NCBI RefSeq assembly: GCF_004801905.1
Contig: NZ_SSSN01000003.1
Coordinates: forward strand, 620,001 to 684,000
Length of the DNA stretch: 64,000 nt
Direction: 5' to 3'
From: Orlajensenia flava
GTDB taxonomy: Bacteria > Actinomycetota > Actinomycetes > Actinomycetales > Microbacteriaceae
Shown: piece after piece, positions 1 through 10,222 of the stretch
Layout of the letters: each line of letters opens with the position of its first letter
Numbering within the stretch: the first letter of the stretch is position 1
Position numbers and translations under genes: made by a program
Notes under the pieces: model-generated
What the model was told of the DNA's origin: nothing
Database searches by the model: none
Seen by the model: only the letters and a program-made list of their open reading frames with translations

Positions 1-1
1 C

Positions 2-1081
2 TCCGCCGCGCTCGTCGACGCGCTCACCTGCCGCGCAGCCCTTCGGGCGGCGGCGGGTGAGATCTCGCTCGCCATGGCCGACGCCGAGCGGGCGGTGACC
101 CTCGTCGAGACCGGTCGCAGTGGATGGAGCAACGGTCACGCACGCGTCATCCTCGCCTACTGCTATTGGATCCAGGGCCGCTATCCGGCGGCGACCGAGA
201 CCGTCGAGGCGGCCATCTCGACGGTGTTCGACTCCCCCGACGTCGCATCCAGGCCACTGGTCTATCTGGTGCGGGCCCTGCTCGCCGCGACGGCGGGCGA
301 CGCCGATGCCCACGCCGGCGCCCTCTCGACGGCGGGCGCCGTCACTGTCACGGGTTACGACACCTTCGGCGTGCCCCTCGAGTTGTTGGCTCGCCTGGAG
401 GAGGCGCGCGCGACGGAGCGGTGGCAGGACGTGGTCGACCTGTTCGATGACGAACGACTGACCGACCGCTGGATGGCGGACCGCAGCGTCCTCAGCTACC
501 GAGTCGACGCGCTCGCGGCGCTCGGACGAGCGGAGGAAGCCGACCGCGAGCTGCGCCGCATCCGGACCATGGTCGGGAGCGGATGGACGCCCGTTCACGG
601 CTCCCTCGAGTGGCTCGAGGGTCGCGTCGACGAGGGGTACGGGCTCATCGAGCCGGCACGCCGCGCCTTCCTGCGCGCCGCCGCGCTGCGCTTTCCCCCG
701 CTACCCGCCGCGATAGCCCGCTTCGATGCCGGTCGCATGCAACTGCTCGTCGGAGACCGCGACGGCGGACGGCGGTCCGTGCGCGCCGCGCTCGCGGAGT
801 TCCGAGCGCTCGGCGCCATCCCCTATGTCCACCGCGCCGTCGACCTGCTCGACGGAAGGCCCGGAACGCCGCCGCCCCTGGCTGAACTCGAATCACTCAC
901 CTCGCGTGAGCGCGAGGTGGCCGTGCGGGCGGCCGACGGCCGAACGAACGCGGAGATCGCCCACGAGCTCTTCCTCTCGGTGCCGACCGTCCGCTTCCAT
1001 ATGCGGAACGTGCTCGCCAAGCTCGGCATCGCATCCCGGCGCGAACTGGCACCCATCATCGGCGCAGCGCGGCGCCGCTGA
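2..1081 (+). CDS. LuxR-family transcriptional regulator, C-terminal part (5' end outside window)
   Basis: The frame is open to the left edge, so the gene begins upstream; the first internal ATG (74) is probably not the true start. The visible part is an alpha-helical, Ala/Arg-rich stretch like the TPR/MalT-type middle region of large LuxR (LAL) regulators. It ends in a GerE-type helix-turn-helix (LTSREREVAVRAADGRTNAEI, then LSVPTVRFHMRNVLAKLG). The family binds DNA through this C-terminal HTH. The sensing or ATPase part is not visible, so the signal is unknown. It is followed 69 bp later by a DUF445 gene on the same strand. Confidence 0.85.
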   Translation, partial: SAALVDALTCRAALRAAAGEISLAMADAERAVTLVETGRSGWSNGHARVILAYCYWIQGRYPAATETVEAAISTVFDSPDVASRPLVYLVRALLAATAGDADAHAGALSTAGAVTVTGYDTFGVPLELLARLEEARATERWQDVVDLFDDERLTDRWMADRSVLSYRVDALAALGRAEEADRELRRIRTMVGSGWTPVHGSLEWLEGRVDEGYGLIEPARRAFLRAAALRFPPLPAAIARFDAGRMQLLVGDRDGGRRSVRAALAEFRALGAIPYVHRAVDLLDGRPGTPPPLAELESLTSREREVAVRAADGRTNAEIAHELFLSVPTVRFHMRNVLAKLGIASRRELAPIIGAARRR

Positions 1082-1150
1082 GCCGGCGTCGCGTCGCTTT
1101 CCGCGTACGGTGGTGACAGGAACGACGGCGGCGAGGGATGGGGCGGGCTG

Positions 1151-2458
1151 ATGACGACGGATGCTCGCCCACGACCGGCAGCGGCCGACGCCGCCCGCCC
1201 TCCCCTGTCCGCGGCCGACGAGCTGCGCCTCGCCGGGCTGCGTCGGATGAAGCGCATCGCCGGCTCCCTGCTGGGACTCGCGGCCGTCGTCTTCGCGGTC
1301 TCCTTCGCCCTGCAGGATGCCTACCCGTGGCTGCAGTACGTCCGGGCGGCGGCGGAGGGTGCGATGGTCGGCGCCATCGCCGACTGGTTCGCCGTCACGG
1401 CCCTGTTCCGCTATCCGCTGGGCCTGCGGATCCCGCACACCGCCATCATCCCGAACCGCAAGGACGAGATCGGTGCGAGCCTCGGCGAGTTCGTCGAGAC
1501 CAACTTTCTCTCCGAGGAGGTCATCCGCGGAAAGCTCGCCTCCTTCGACGTGGCCAACCGTCTCGGGGCATGGCTCGCCCTGCCGCAGAACGCCGAGCGT
1601 CTCACCGCCGAGGCCGCGGCCGCCGCTCGCGGCGTCATGACCCTCCTGAGCGACGACGACGTCAAGGACCTGATCGAGAAGCTCGCCAGGCGTCATCTCG
1701 TCGAGCCGGAGTGGGGGCCATCGATCGGCCGCGTGGGCTCGCGTCTGGTCGCAGCGGACCAGCAGCGGGCGGCGATCGACCTCGTCCTCGATTCGCTCGA
1801 AGCGTGGCTGGTCGCGCATCCGGAGGCATTCGGGAGCGTGGTGTCCGGGCGCCTGCCGCGCTGGGTACCCGGTTTCGTCGGGGGCTTCGTCGACGACCGC
1901 ACTCACCGCGAGGCGCTCGGGCTGGTGCACGCGATCCGCGATGACCCCGATCATCCGTTGCGCGCATCCGTCGACCGCTACCTCACCGGCCTCACCGACG
2001 ACCTGCAGCACGACGACGGCACGATCGCCCGGGTGGAGGCGCTCAAGGCGGACCTCATCGACAGCCCTCGGCTGCGCGAGCTCGCCGACGAGCTGTGGGC
2101 ATCCGTCAAGGTGAGCCTGGACGAGTCGCTCGCCGACCCGGACAGCGCGCTGCGGGTCGGCATCCGTTCCGCCGTCGCCGAGGTGGGAACGCGAGTACTC
2201 ACCGATCCGATCCTCTCGGCCAAGATCAACGCCTGGCTCGCTGATGCGGCGGCGCACATCGTGTCCACGTACCGCCACGACATCGCCGCGGTGATCACCG
2301 AGACCGTCGAGCGGTGGGATGCCCGCGAGACGACCGAGAAGATCGAGTTGCAGGTGGGCAGGGACCTGCAGTACATCCGCATCAACGGAACCGTCGTCGG
2401 TGCCATCGCCGGCGCGGCGATCTACGCCGTCGCGGCCGGGATCCACGCCCTGTTCTGA
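1151..2458 (+). CDS. DUF445 family membrane protein
   Basis: A 435-residue protein with a hydrophobic segment near the N-terminus (about residues 37-57, after LRRMKRIAGS) and another at the very C-terminus (TVVGAIAGAAIYAVAAGIHA), which brackets a long helical middle. This is the usual layout of DUF445 proteins, including the conserved GAMVGAIADWFAVTALFRYP region just after the first membrane segment. The biochemical function of the family is not established. It ends 9 bp before the stop of the convergent pyrD, so the two share a very short convergent junction. Confidence 0.85.
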   Translation: MTTDARPRPAAADAARPPLSAADELRLAGLRRMKRIAGSLLGLAAVVFAVSFALQDAYPWLQYVRAAAEGAMVGAIADWFAVTALFRYPLGLRIPHTAIIPNRKDEIGASLGEFVETNFLSEEVIRGKLASFDVANRLGAWLALPQNAERLTAEAAAAARGVMTLLSDDDVKDLIEKLARRHLVEPEWGPSIGRVGSRLVAADQQRAAIDLVLDSLEAWLVAHPEAFGSVVSGRLPRWVPGFVGGFVDDRTHREALGLVHAIRDDPDHPLRASVDRYLTGLTDDLQHDDGTIARVEALKADLIDSPRLRELADELWASVKVSLDESLADPDSALRVGIRSAVAEVGTRVLTDPILSAKINAWLADAAAHIVSTYRHDIAAVITETVERWDARETTEKIELQVGRDLQYIRINGTVVGAIAGAAIYAVAAGIHALF

Positions 2459-2467
2459 GGCGCTGGT

Positions 2468-3493
<1,026 letters not shown>

Positions 3494-3495
3494 GG

Positions 3496-3969
3496 CTACT
3501 CCTGCGGACGGGCCGGGAGGTGGCCGTGCTCGTCGCGGAGGCCCGCAATGGCCGACTCGAAGTCGTCGAGCGACTCGAACGCCTGGTACACACTCGCGAA
3601 GCGCAGGTAGGCGACCTCGTCGAGCTCTCGGAGCGGCTGCAGGATGGCGAGGCCGATGTCGTTCGCCTCGATCTGCGACGCGCCGGTGGACCGGATGATC
3701 TCCTCGACCTTCTGTGCCAGCACAGCGAGATCGGAGTCGGTCACGGGACGGCCCTGGCACGCTTTACGGACGCCCGAGACGACCTTCTCGCGGCTGAACG
3801 GCTCGACGACGCCACTGCGCTTGATGACGGCGAGGCTGGCCGTCTCCGTCGTGGAGAACCTCCGGCCGCACTCGGGGCACTGGCGTCGACGACGGATGCT
3901 CAGGCCGTCGTCGCTGGTGCGGGAATCGATGACGCGGGAGTCGGGGTGACGGCAGAAGGGGCAGAACAT
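3496..3969 (-). CDS. nrdR: Transcriptional repressor NrdR
   Basis: ATP/dATP-sensing repressor of ribonucleotide reductase genes. The 157-residue protein has an N-terminal zinc ribbon with Cys3, Cys6, Cys31 and Cys34 (CPFC and CPEC pairs), followed by an ATP-cone domain from about residue 50 ([20 protein letters not shown]). Length and motifs match the family throughout. No ribonucleotide reductase gene is in the window. A TAGGCT -10 box at 3979-3984 ends 9 bases before the ATG, so its mRNA has a very short leader or none. It sits directly upstream of pyrD. Confidence 0.97.
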   Translation of the reverse strand: MFCPFCRHPDSRVIDSRTSDDGLSIRRRRQCPECGRRFSTTETASLAVIKRSGVVEPFSREKVVSGVRKACQGRPVTDSDLAVLAQKVEEIIRSTGASQIEANDIGLAILQPLRELDEVAYLRFASVYQAFESLDDFESAIAGLRDEHGHLPARPQE

Positions 3970-3978
3970 CGTGTCTTC

Positions 3979-3984
3979 AGCCTA
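3979..3984 (-). promoter_or_regulatory. nrdR: -10 box of nrdR, very short leader
   Basis: TAGGCT on the minus strand ends 9 bases before ATG 3969, so the transcript would start within about three bases of the start codon. Confidence 0.5.
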
Positions 3985-3995
3985 GTGGGGAGGGC

Positions 3996-5300
3996 TCAGC
4001 TGAAGCGGGCCCGCACGGCGTCTCCGTGGGCCGGCAGCACCTCGGCCGCCGAGAGCGCTGCGATGGCGTCGGCGACTCCCGAGAGCGCCTCCCGGTCGTA
4101 CTCGACCACCTGCTGCGAGCGGAGGAAACTCGCCGCGTTCAGCCCCGCCGAGAAGCGCGCCTGGCCACCCGTGGGCAGCACGTGGTTGGAGCCGGCGGCG
4201 TAGTCGCCGAGGCTCACGGGCGAGTACGCGCCGAGGAAGATCGCCCCGGCGTTCTCGATGCGCGCGAGCACAGACTCGTTGTCGCGGGTCTGGATCTCGA
4301 GGTGCTCCGGCCCGAAGGCGTCGGAGAACGCCGCTGCCTGCTCGAGGTCGTCGACGATCACGATCGCCGACTGCTCGCCGCCGAGCGCCGCAGCGACGCG
4401 TTCGCGATGCGTCGTCGCCGACGCCTGTCGTTCGACCTCGGCCAGCACCGCCTCCGCGAAGGCGGGCGCATCCGTCACCAGCACGGCCGCGGCGAGTTCG
4501 TCGTGCTCGGCCTGGCTGATGAGGTCGGCAGCCACCCAGCGGGCGTCGGCTGAATCGTCGGCGATCACGAGGATGTCGGTGGGTCCGGCCTCCGAATCGA
4601 TGCCGGTGCGGCCGCGGACGAGCCGCTTGGCCGCGGCGACGAACACGTTGCCGGGGCCGGTGACCAGTTGCACGGGGGCGAGCCCGATGCCGGGGACACC
4701 GTAGGCGAGCGCCCCGATCGCGCCTGCACCGCCCATGGCGTACACCTCGTCGACACCCAGCAGTCCGGCCGCGCCGAGGACGGTGGGATGCACGCGCCCG
4801 CCGTGCTCGCGCTGAGGGGGCGAGACGAGCGCGATCGAGCCGACGCCCGCCACCTGGGCCGGCACCACGTTCATCACCACGCTGGACGGGTAGACCGCCT
4901 TGCCGCCGGGAACGTAGAGGCCGACGCGGCCCATCGGCTGCCAGCGCTGACGGATGCTCGCGCCGGGAGCGAGCTCGGTGACTGTCGCCGGGGGCACCTG
5001 CGCTTCGCTCGCCAGCCTCACCCGACGGATGGTCTCCTGCAACGCGTTGCGGACGGCGGGCTCGAGCGACTCCACCGCTCCGGCGATCTCGCCAGCGGTC
5101 ACACGCAGGGCGGTCGGGCGCACTCCGTCGAACCGTTCCGACTGGGCGAGAAGAGCCTCCTCGCCCCCGCGGCGCACCTCGTCGATGAGCTCGGCGGCGC
5201 GCTCGCTCGCCACCCCGACATCCACGGCGGCGCGTGGGACGAGGGCGAGCAGGTCGGACGTGGAGTGCGAGCGGCCCCGGAGATCGATCGTGTGCAGCAT
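3996..5300 (-). CDS. hisD: Histidinol dehydrogenase
   Basis: Catalyses the last two steps of histidine synthesis, the NAD-dependent oxidation of L-histidinol to L-histidine. The 434-residue length fits the family. Visible signatures are PGGKAVYPSSVVMNVVPAQVAG, the metal/active-site block DSEAGPTDILVIADD, FGPEHLEI and GSNHVLPTGG. The frame extends upstream to 5480, but ATG 5300 gives the usual MLHTIDLR N-terminus and lies 7 bases after a TAAACT -10 box (5308-5313), consistent with a leaderless mRNA. Other his genes are absent here; the neighbour nrdR follows 26 bp downstream. Confidence 0.96.
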   Translation of the reverse strand: MLHTIDLRGRSHSTSDLLALVPRAAVDVGVASERAAELIDEVRRGGEEALLAQSERFDGVRPTALRVTAGEIAGAVESLEPAVRNALQETIRRVRLASEAQVPPATVTELAPGASIRQRWQPMGRVGLYVPGGKAVYPSSVVMNVVPAQVAGVGSIALVSPPQREHGGRVHPTVLGAAGLLGVDEVYAMGGAGAIGALAYGVPGIGLAPVQLVTGPGNVFVAAAKRLVRGRTGIDSEAGPTDILVIADDSADARWVAADLISQAEHDELAAAVLVTDAPAFAEAVLAEVERQASATTHRERVAAALGGEQSAIVIVDDLEQAAAFSDAFGPEHLEIQTRDNESVLARIENAGAIFLGAYSPVSLGDYAAGSNHVLPTGGQARFSAGLNAASFLRSQQVVEYDREALSGVADAIAALSAAEVLPAHGDAVRARFS

Positions 5301-5307
5301 CGTGCCC

Positions 5308-5313
5308 AGTTTA
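5308..5313 (-). promoter_or_regulatory. hisD: -10 box, leaderless promoter of hisD
   Basis: TAAACT on the minus strand ends 7 bases before ATG 5300. Confidence 0.6.
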
Positions 5314-5403
5314 GGTTTCCCCGTTCGTCGCGCCCGCCGTGTGACGACGAGTGTCCCGCCCACGAGATGGTGGTGGCGTGCGTGGCAGGATTGGAGGACG
5401 CCC

Positions 5404-5940
5404 ATGACTGATTCAGCTGCCGCTCCTCCCTCGGTCGGCTTCGGCGACGCCGGAACGCCCGATGACCTGCTCGCCTTCAAGCAGGCCTTCCGTCGTCACG
5501 CGGCCGGAGTCGCCGTCGTGACCGCCCTGGACCCCGATGGCGCTCCCGTGGGCTTCACGGCGACCTCGCTCGCCTCCCTCGCCGCCGTCCCGCCCCTGGC
5601 CACGTTCAACATGGCCAAGTCGGCCAGTTCGTGGCGCGCTGTGTCGGAGACGGAGCACGTCGTCATCCACATGATGGGTCGTCGCAATCGCGCGCTCGCC
5701 GACATCATGTCGGGCGATGCCGCTCATCGCTTCGACGGAGACCACTGGACCCTGGGGCCGCACGGGCTTCCCGTCCTCCGCGACGTCACGGCGTGGATGG
5801 AGGGGCGCATCATCGAGCGCGTGCCGGTGCACAACAACGCTGTCGTCGTCGTGCAGATCGAGGCCGGCGCCCTCGGCCCGATCGACGCACCGCTGCTCTA
5901 TCACGAGCGCCTCTACCACTCGCCGGGCGAAGCGCTGTAA
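5404..5940 (+). CDS. Flavin reductase-like domain protein (RutF/HpaC type)
   Basis: A 178-residue single-domain protein of the FMN-binding split-barrel flavin reductase family. Characteristic blocks are FRRHAAGVAVVTALDPDGAPVGFTATS, LATFNMAKSASSW and the C-terminal LLYHERLYHS. Members supply reduced flavin to two-component monooxygenases or bind flavin themselves; no partner oxygenase lies beside it, so the substrate system is unknown. ATG 5404 is preceded by a good GGAGG ribosome-binding site 7-8 bases upstream. It is divergent from hisD and followed 32 bp later by a GNAT gene. Confidence 0.85.
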   Translation: MTDSAAAPPSVGFGDAGTPDDLLAFKQAFRRHAAGVAVVTALDPDGAPVGFTATSLASLAAVPPLATFNMAKSASSWRAVSETEHVVIHMMGRRNRALADIMSGDAAHRFDGDHWTLGPHGLPVLRDVTAWMEGRIIERVPVHNNAVVVVQIEAGALGPIDAPLLYHERLYHSPGEAL

Positions 5941-5960
5941 TTCCCGTTCTGGAGGGCCGG

Positions 5961-5966
5961 TAACGT
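5961..5966 (+). promoter_or_regulatory. -10 box, leaderless promoter of the GNAT gene
   Basis: TAACGT ends 6 bases before GTG 5973. A GGAGGG stretch lies upstream of the box, too far away to serve as the ribosome site. Confidence 0.55.
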
Positions 5967-5972
5967 GGGCGG

Positions 5973-6569
5973 GTGAACATCCGTCACCCCGCGCCACAGG
6001 ACCTGCCCGGCATCTATCACGTCTGCCTCGCGACCGGCGACGCGGGGGCGGATGCCACGACCCTGCACCAGAATCCCGATCTGCTCGGTCATGTCTACGC
6101 CGGAGCGTACGCCGTTCGCCACCCGGAACACGGCTTCGTCGTCGCGGACGAGCTGGGTATCGCCGGCTACGTGCTCGCCGTTCCCGACACCCGTGCGTTC
6201 GAGAGCTGGCAGGAGGCGGAGTGGTACCCGCCCCTGCGCGCCCAGTACCCCTGGACCGACGCAGACACGCCCGACGGGCGCCTCATCCGTCTCCTGCATG
6301 CACCCGAGCGTCGAGCGGCCGGCGCCCTGGACCGCTGGCCGGCGCACCTGCACATCGACCTGCTGCCGCGGCTCCAGGGCCGGGGGCTCGGACGCGAGCT
6401 GATCTCGCGCGCGCTGGACGGTCTCCGCGCGGAGGGCGTGCGGGGCCTGCACCTCGCCGTCGACTCCCGCAACACAGGCGGGCAGGCATTCTACCCGCGG
6501 GTCGGACTCACCCGGCAACCCGACGAGACGGATCCCGGGGTCATCCTGTTCACCGTCGACCTGGCCTGA
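5973..6569 (+). CDS. GNAT-family N-acetyltransferase
   Basis: A 198-residue protein with the GNAT acetyl-CoA-binding signature LPRLQGRGLGRELISRAL (residues about 126-143), followed by LHLAVDSRNTGGQAFYPRVGL. It resembles the acetyltransferase domain associated with bacterial O-GlcNAcase-type proteins. The substrate cannot be told from sequence. The GTG start at 5973 lies 6 bases after a TAACGT -10 box (5961-5966), so the transcript is probably leaderless. It ends 10 bp from the convergent dnaE stop. Confidence 0.85.
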   Translation: MNIRHPAPQDLPGIYHVCLATGDAGADATTLHQNPDLLGHVYAGAYAVRHPEHGFVVADELGIAGYVLAVPDTRAFESWQEAEWYPPLRAQYPWTDADTPDGRLIRLLHAPERRAAGALDRWPAHLHIDLLPRLQGRGLGRELISRALDGLRAEGVRGLHLAVDSRNTGGQAFYPRVGLTRQPDETDPGVILFTVDLA

Positions 6570-6579
6570 CGACTGCCGG

Positions 6580-9500
6580 TCAGACGAGGCAGTTCGGCCC
6601 GAGCAGGCTCTTCAGTTCGCCGTACAGGTCGGCCGACACCGACACCGGGTACGGCACCTCGAACACCCGCGCGACCGGACCCTTCACGAGCTTGAGCCGC
6701 ACCTCCGTCTCACCCGCGTGACGGATGAGGACGTCGCCGAGCTGCTGCATGGCATCCGTCGTCGCACGGCTGTCGGGCAGCGAGATCACGACGGGACCGC
6801 TGTCGGCGCCCTGCCCGATGTCGGGGCTGAAGATGCTGTAGGCGTGCAGGTTCATGCCGTCGTCGCGCATCGAGACACGCCCACGTACCACGACGATCGA
6901 GTCCCCGACCAGCGCAGGCGAGAACTCCTGATAGGCCTTGCCCATGAACATCACGGTGATCTCGCCGCTGAAGTCCTCGACCTGGATCATGCCGTACTGG
7001 TTGCCCGACTGGCGCGCGGTGCGATGCTGAACGCTGGTCAGCAGCCCCGCGATGGTGACCGTGTCGCCATCCTGGGTGTACTCCGACGCGACCAGTTCGG
7101 CCACCGTGGTCGACGCGTGCTTGGCGAGAGGAACCTCGAGCCCGGCGAGCGGATGATCGGACACGTACAGTCCGAGCATGTCGCGCTCGAAGGCCAGCTT
7201 GTCGCGCTTGGCCCATTCCGGGCGATCGGGGACGAGCGAGACCGGGGTCGCGCCGGGGTCGCCGTCGTCGAACAGCGAATCGAAGTCGAAGCCGACGTCG
7301 CCCTTCTCCTCGGCGCGCTTCTCCTTGACCGCCGATTCGACGGCTCCCTCGTGGATCTCGACGAGCGAGCGGCGGGTGGCACCAAGGGAGTCGAACGCGC
7401 CGGCCTTGATGAGCGACTCCACGGTGCGCTTGTTGGCGACCGGGATCGGCACCTTGCGCAGGAAGTCGTGGAAGCTCTCGAATCGCCCCTTGCCCTCGCG
7501 GGCGCCCCGGATCGACTCCACCACGTTGAACCCGACGTTGCGCACCGCGCCGAGACCGAAACGGATGTCATCTCCGACGGCGGCGAAGAACCCGATCGAC
7601 TCGTTGACGTCGGGTGGGAGCACCTGGATGCCCATGCGCCGGCATTCGTTGAGGTAGAGCGCGAGCTTGTCGCGCGCGTCGCCGACACTCGTGAGCAGGG
7701 CGGCCATGTACTCGGCCGGGTAGTGCGCCTTGAGGTAGGCGGTCCAGTAGCTGATGACGCCGTACGCCGCCGAGTGCGCCTTGTTGAAGGCGTAGTCGGA
7801 GAACGGCAGCAGGATCTCCCAGAGCTTGTCGACGGCGGCATCGGTGAAGCCGTTCGCGTGCATGCCCGAACGGAAGCCCTCGAACTGCTTGTCGAGCTCG
7901 CTCTTCTTCTTCTTGCCCATGGCGCGGCGCAGGATGTCGGCCTGACCGAGGGTGAAGCCGGCCACCTTCTGGGCGATGGCCATCACCTGCTCCTGGTAAA
8001 TGATGAGTCCGTAGGACGTCGAGAGAATCTCGGCGAGCGGCTCGGCGAGCTCGGGATGGATCGGCGTGATCTCCTGCTGGCCGTTCTTGCGGAGCGCGTA
8101 GTTGGTGTGCGAGTTGGCACCCATCGGGCCCGGACGGTACAGGGCGATGAGCGCGGAGATGTCCTCGAAGTTGTCGGGACGCATGAGGCGCAGGAGCGAG
8201 CGCATCGGACCACCGTCGAGCTGGAACACGCCGAGCGTGTCGCCGCGCGAGAGCAGGTCGTATGCCGGCCGGTCATCGAGCTCGAGGTCCTCGAGCACGA
8301 GGTCGACGCCGCGGTTGGCGCGGATGTTGTCGAGCGCGTCGTTGATGATCGTGAGGTTGCGCAGCCCGAGGAAGTCCATCTTGATCAGGCCGAGCGACTC
8401 GCACGCCGGATAGTCGAACTGCGTGACGATCTGGCCGTCCTGCTCGCGCTTCATGATGGGGATGATGTCGATGAGCGGATCGCTCGACATGATCACGCCG
8501 GCCGCGTGCACTCCCCACTGGCGCTTGAGGTTCTCGAGGCCCAGCGCGGTGTCGAACACGGTCTGGGCATCCGGGTCGGTCTCGAGCACGGCCCGGAAAT
8601 CGCCCGCCTCGCGCCAGCGCGGGTTCTCCTTGTCGATGATGCCGGTGAGCGCGATGTCCTTGCCCATGATCATCGGCGGCATTGCCTTGGTGAGCTTCTC
8701 GCCCATGCCGAACGGGAAGCCGAGCACGCGGGAGGAGTCCTTGAGGGCCTGCTTGGCCTTGATGGTGCCGTAGGTGACGATCTGCGCGACCCGCTCGTCG
8801 CCGTACTTGTCGGTGACGTACTTGATCACCTCGCCGCGACGACGGTCGTCGAAGTCGACGTCGAAGTCGGGCATGGAGACGCGATCGGGGTTGAGGAAGC
8901 GCTCGAAGATGAGTCCGTGGCGGAGAGGGTCCAGGTCGGTGATGCGCATGGCGTATGCGGCCATCGATCCGGCCCCCGAGCCTCGACCCGGCCCGACGCG
9001 GATGCCGTTGTCCTTCGACCAGTTGATGAAGTCGGCGACGACGAGGAAGTAGCCGGGGAAGCCCATCTGGCTGATGACGCCGATCTCGTAGTCGGCCTGC
9101 TTGCGCACCTCGCTCGAGATGCCGCCCGGGTAGCGGTCGACGAGCCCTCGCTCGACCTCCTTGATGAACCAGGTCTCCTCGGTTTCGCCCTCGGGCACCG
9201 GGAAGCGCGGCATGTAGTTGGCCGAGGTGTTGAACTCCACCTCGCAGCGTTCGGCGATGAGCAGGGTGTTGTCGCACGCCTCGGGGTGGTCGCGGAACAG
9301 CTCGCGCATCTCGCGTGCGCTCTTGAGGTAGAACTCGTCGGAGTCGAACTTGAACCGGTTGGGGTCGTCGAGGGTCGAGGCCGACTGCACGCACAACAGC
9401 GCGGCGTGGCTCTTGGCGTCGGCCGCGTGCGTGTAGTGCAGGTCGTTGGTAGCCACGAGCGGCATGTCGAGTTCGCGCGCCAGTTTCAGCAGGTCGGTCA

Positions 9501-10107
9501 TGGTCTGCCGCTCGATGGGCAGGCCGTGATCCATGATCTCGGCGTAGTAGTTCTCCTTGCCGAAGATGTCCTGGTAGTCGGATGCCGCCTGGCGCGCCTC
9601 GGCGTACTGTCCGAGCCGGAGGCGGGTCTGCACCTCGCCGCTGACGCATCCGGTGGTGGCGATGAGCCCGTCGCTGTAGAGCGAAAGCAGCTCCCGGTCC
9701 ATACGCGGCTTGAAGTAGTAGCCCTCGATCGACGCACGCGAGGACAGCCGGAACAGGTTGTGCATGCCCGCCGTGGAGGAGGACAGCAGCGTCATGTGCG
9801 TGTACGCGCCGGAACCCGACACATCGCCGTCACCGCCTGATCCCCAGCGCACGCGGGTGCGGTCGCCCCGGTTCGTGCCGGGCGTGACGTAGGCCTCGGT
9901 GCCGATGATGGGCTTGATGCCGGCATCCGTCGCCGTGCGCCAGAAGTCGAACGCCCCGAAGGTGTTGCCGTGGTCGGTCACGGCGACGGCCGGCATGCTC
10001 TGTTCGACAGCCGCGTCGATGAGCGGTTTGACCCGCGCCGCTCCGTCGAGCATCGAGTACTCGCTGTGCACGTGCAGGTGCACGAACGAGTCGCCGGTTG
10101 AGGCCAC
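6580..10107 (-). CDS. dnaE: DNA polymerase III subunit alpha (replicative polymerase)
   Basis: Main replicative DNA polymerase, 1175 residues. An N-terminal PHP domain (HLHVHSEYS at about 10-18, VTDHGNTFGAFDFW at about 43-56) is followed by the C-family polymerase core with the catalytic Asp cluster PDFDVDFDD at about 413-421. An OB-fold lies near the C-terminus (TIAGLLTSVQHRTARQSG). Length and organisation fit actinobacterial DnaE1. The GTG at 10107 has an AAGGAG ribosome-binding site 6 bases upstream. It follows the RluD-type gene by 115 bp on the same strand, where a TTAAGCT/GGATACT stretch may hold its own promoter. Confidence 0.98.
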   Translation of the reverse strand: MASTGDSFVHLHVHSEYSMLDGAARVKPLIDAAVEQSMPAVAVTDHGNTFGAFDFWRTATDAGIKPIIGTEAYVTPGTNRGDRTRVRWGSGGDGDVSGSGAYTHMTLLSSSTAGMHNLFRLSSRASIEGYYFKPRMDRELLSLYSDGLIATTGCVSGEVQTRLRLGQYAEARQAASDYQDIFGKENYYAEIMDHGLPIERQTMTDLLKLARELDMPLVATNDLHYTHAADAKSHAALLCVQSASTLDDPNRFKFDSDEFYLKSAREMRELFRDHPEACDNTLLIAERCEVEFNTSANYMPRFPVPEGETEETWFIKEVERGLVDRYPGGISSEVRKQADYEIGVISQMGFPGYFLVVADFINWSKDNGIRVGPGRGSGAGSMAAYAMRITDLDPLRHGLIFERFLNPDRVSMPDFDVDFDDRRRGEVIKYVTDKYGDERVAQIVTYGTIKAKQALKDSSRVLGFPFGMGEKLTKAMPPMIMGKDIALTGIIDKENPRWREAGDFRAVLETDPDAQTVFDTALGLENLKRQWGVHAAGVIMSSDPLIDIIPIMKREQDGQIVTQFDYPACESLGLIKMDFLGLRNLTIINDALDNIRANRGVDLVLEDLELDDRPAYDLLSRGDTLGVFQLDGGPMRSLLRLMRPDNFEDISALIALYRPGPMGANSHTNYALRKNGQQEITPIHPELAEPLAEILSTSYGLIIYQEQVMAIAQKVAGFTLGQADILRRAMGKKKKSELDKQFEGFRSGMHANGFTDAAVDKLWEILLPFSDYAFNKAHSAAYGVISYWTAYLKAHYPAEYMAALLTSVGDARDKLALYLNECRRMGIQVLPPDVNESIGFFAAVGDDIRFGLGAVRNVGFNVVESIRGAREGKGRFESFHDFLRKVPIPVANKRTVESLIKAGAFDSLGATRRSLVEIHEGAVESAVKEKRAEEKGDVGFDFDSLFDDGDPGATPVSLVPDRPEWAKRDKLAFERDMLGLYVSDHPLAGLEVPLAKHASTTVAELVASEYTQDGDTVTIAGLLTSVQHRTARQSGNQYGMIQVEDFSGEITVMFMGKAYQEFSPALVGDSIVVVRGRVSMRDDGMNLHAYSIFSPDIGQGADSGPVVISLPDSRATTDAMQQLGDVLIRHAGETEVRLKLVKGPVARVFEVPYPVSVSADLYGELKSLLGPNCLV

Positions 10108-10222
10108 GAACGCTCCTTGGACTTCGGGTGGGGAGTATCCAGCTTAACGACGGCGGCCGACGTTGAGGGCCCCGGCGAGCGAGTGTCGCGTCGCGCTCCG
10201 CTCGGAATCGGCGACCCGTCGA

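Noticed and set aside
74-1081. ATG 74 as the true start of the LuxR-type gene
   Set aside because: The frame is open to the window edge and the protein begins in mid-domain, so the gene is better treated as truncated by the window.
6718-9840. A 1040-codon open frame on the plus strand opposite dnaE
   Set aside because: It is antisense to dnaE, its composition follows the GC3-driven shadow of the real gene, and dnaE shows all catalytic motifs.
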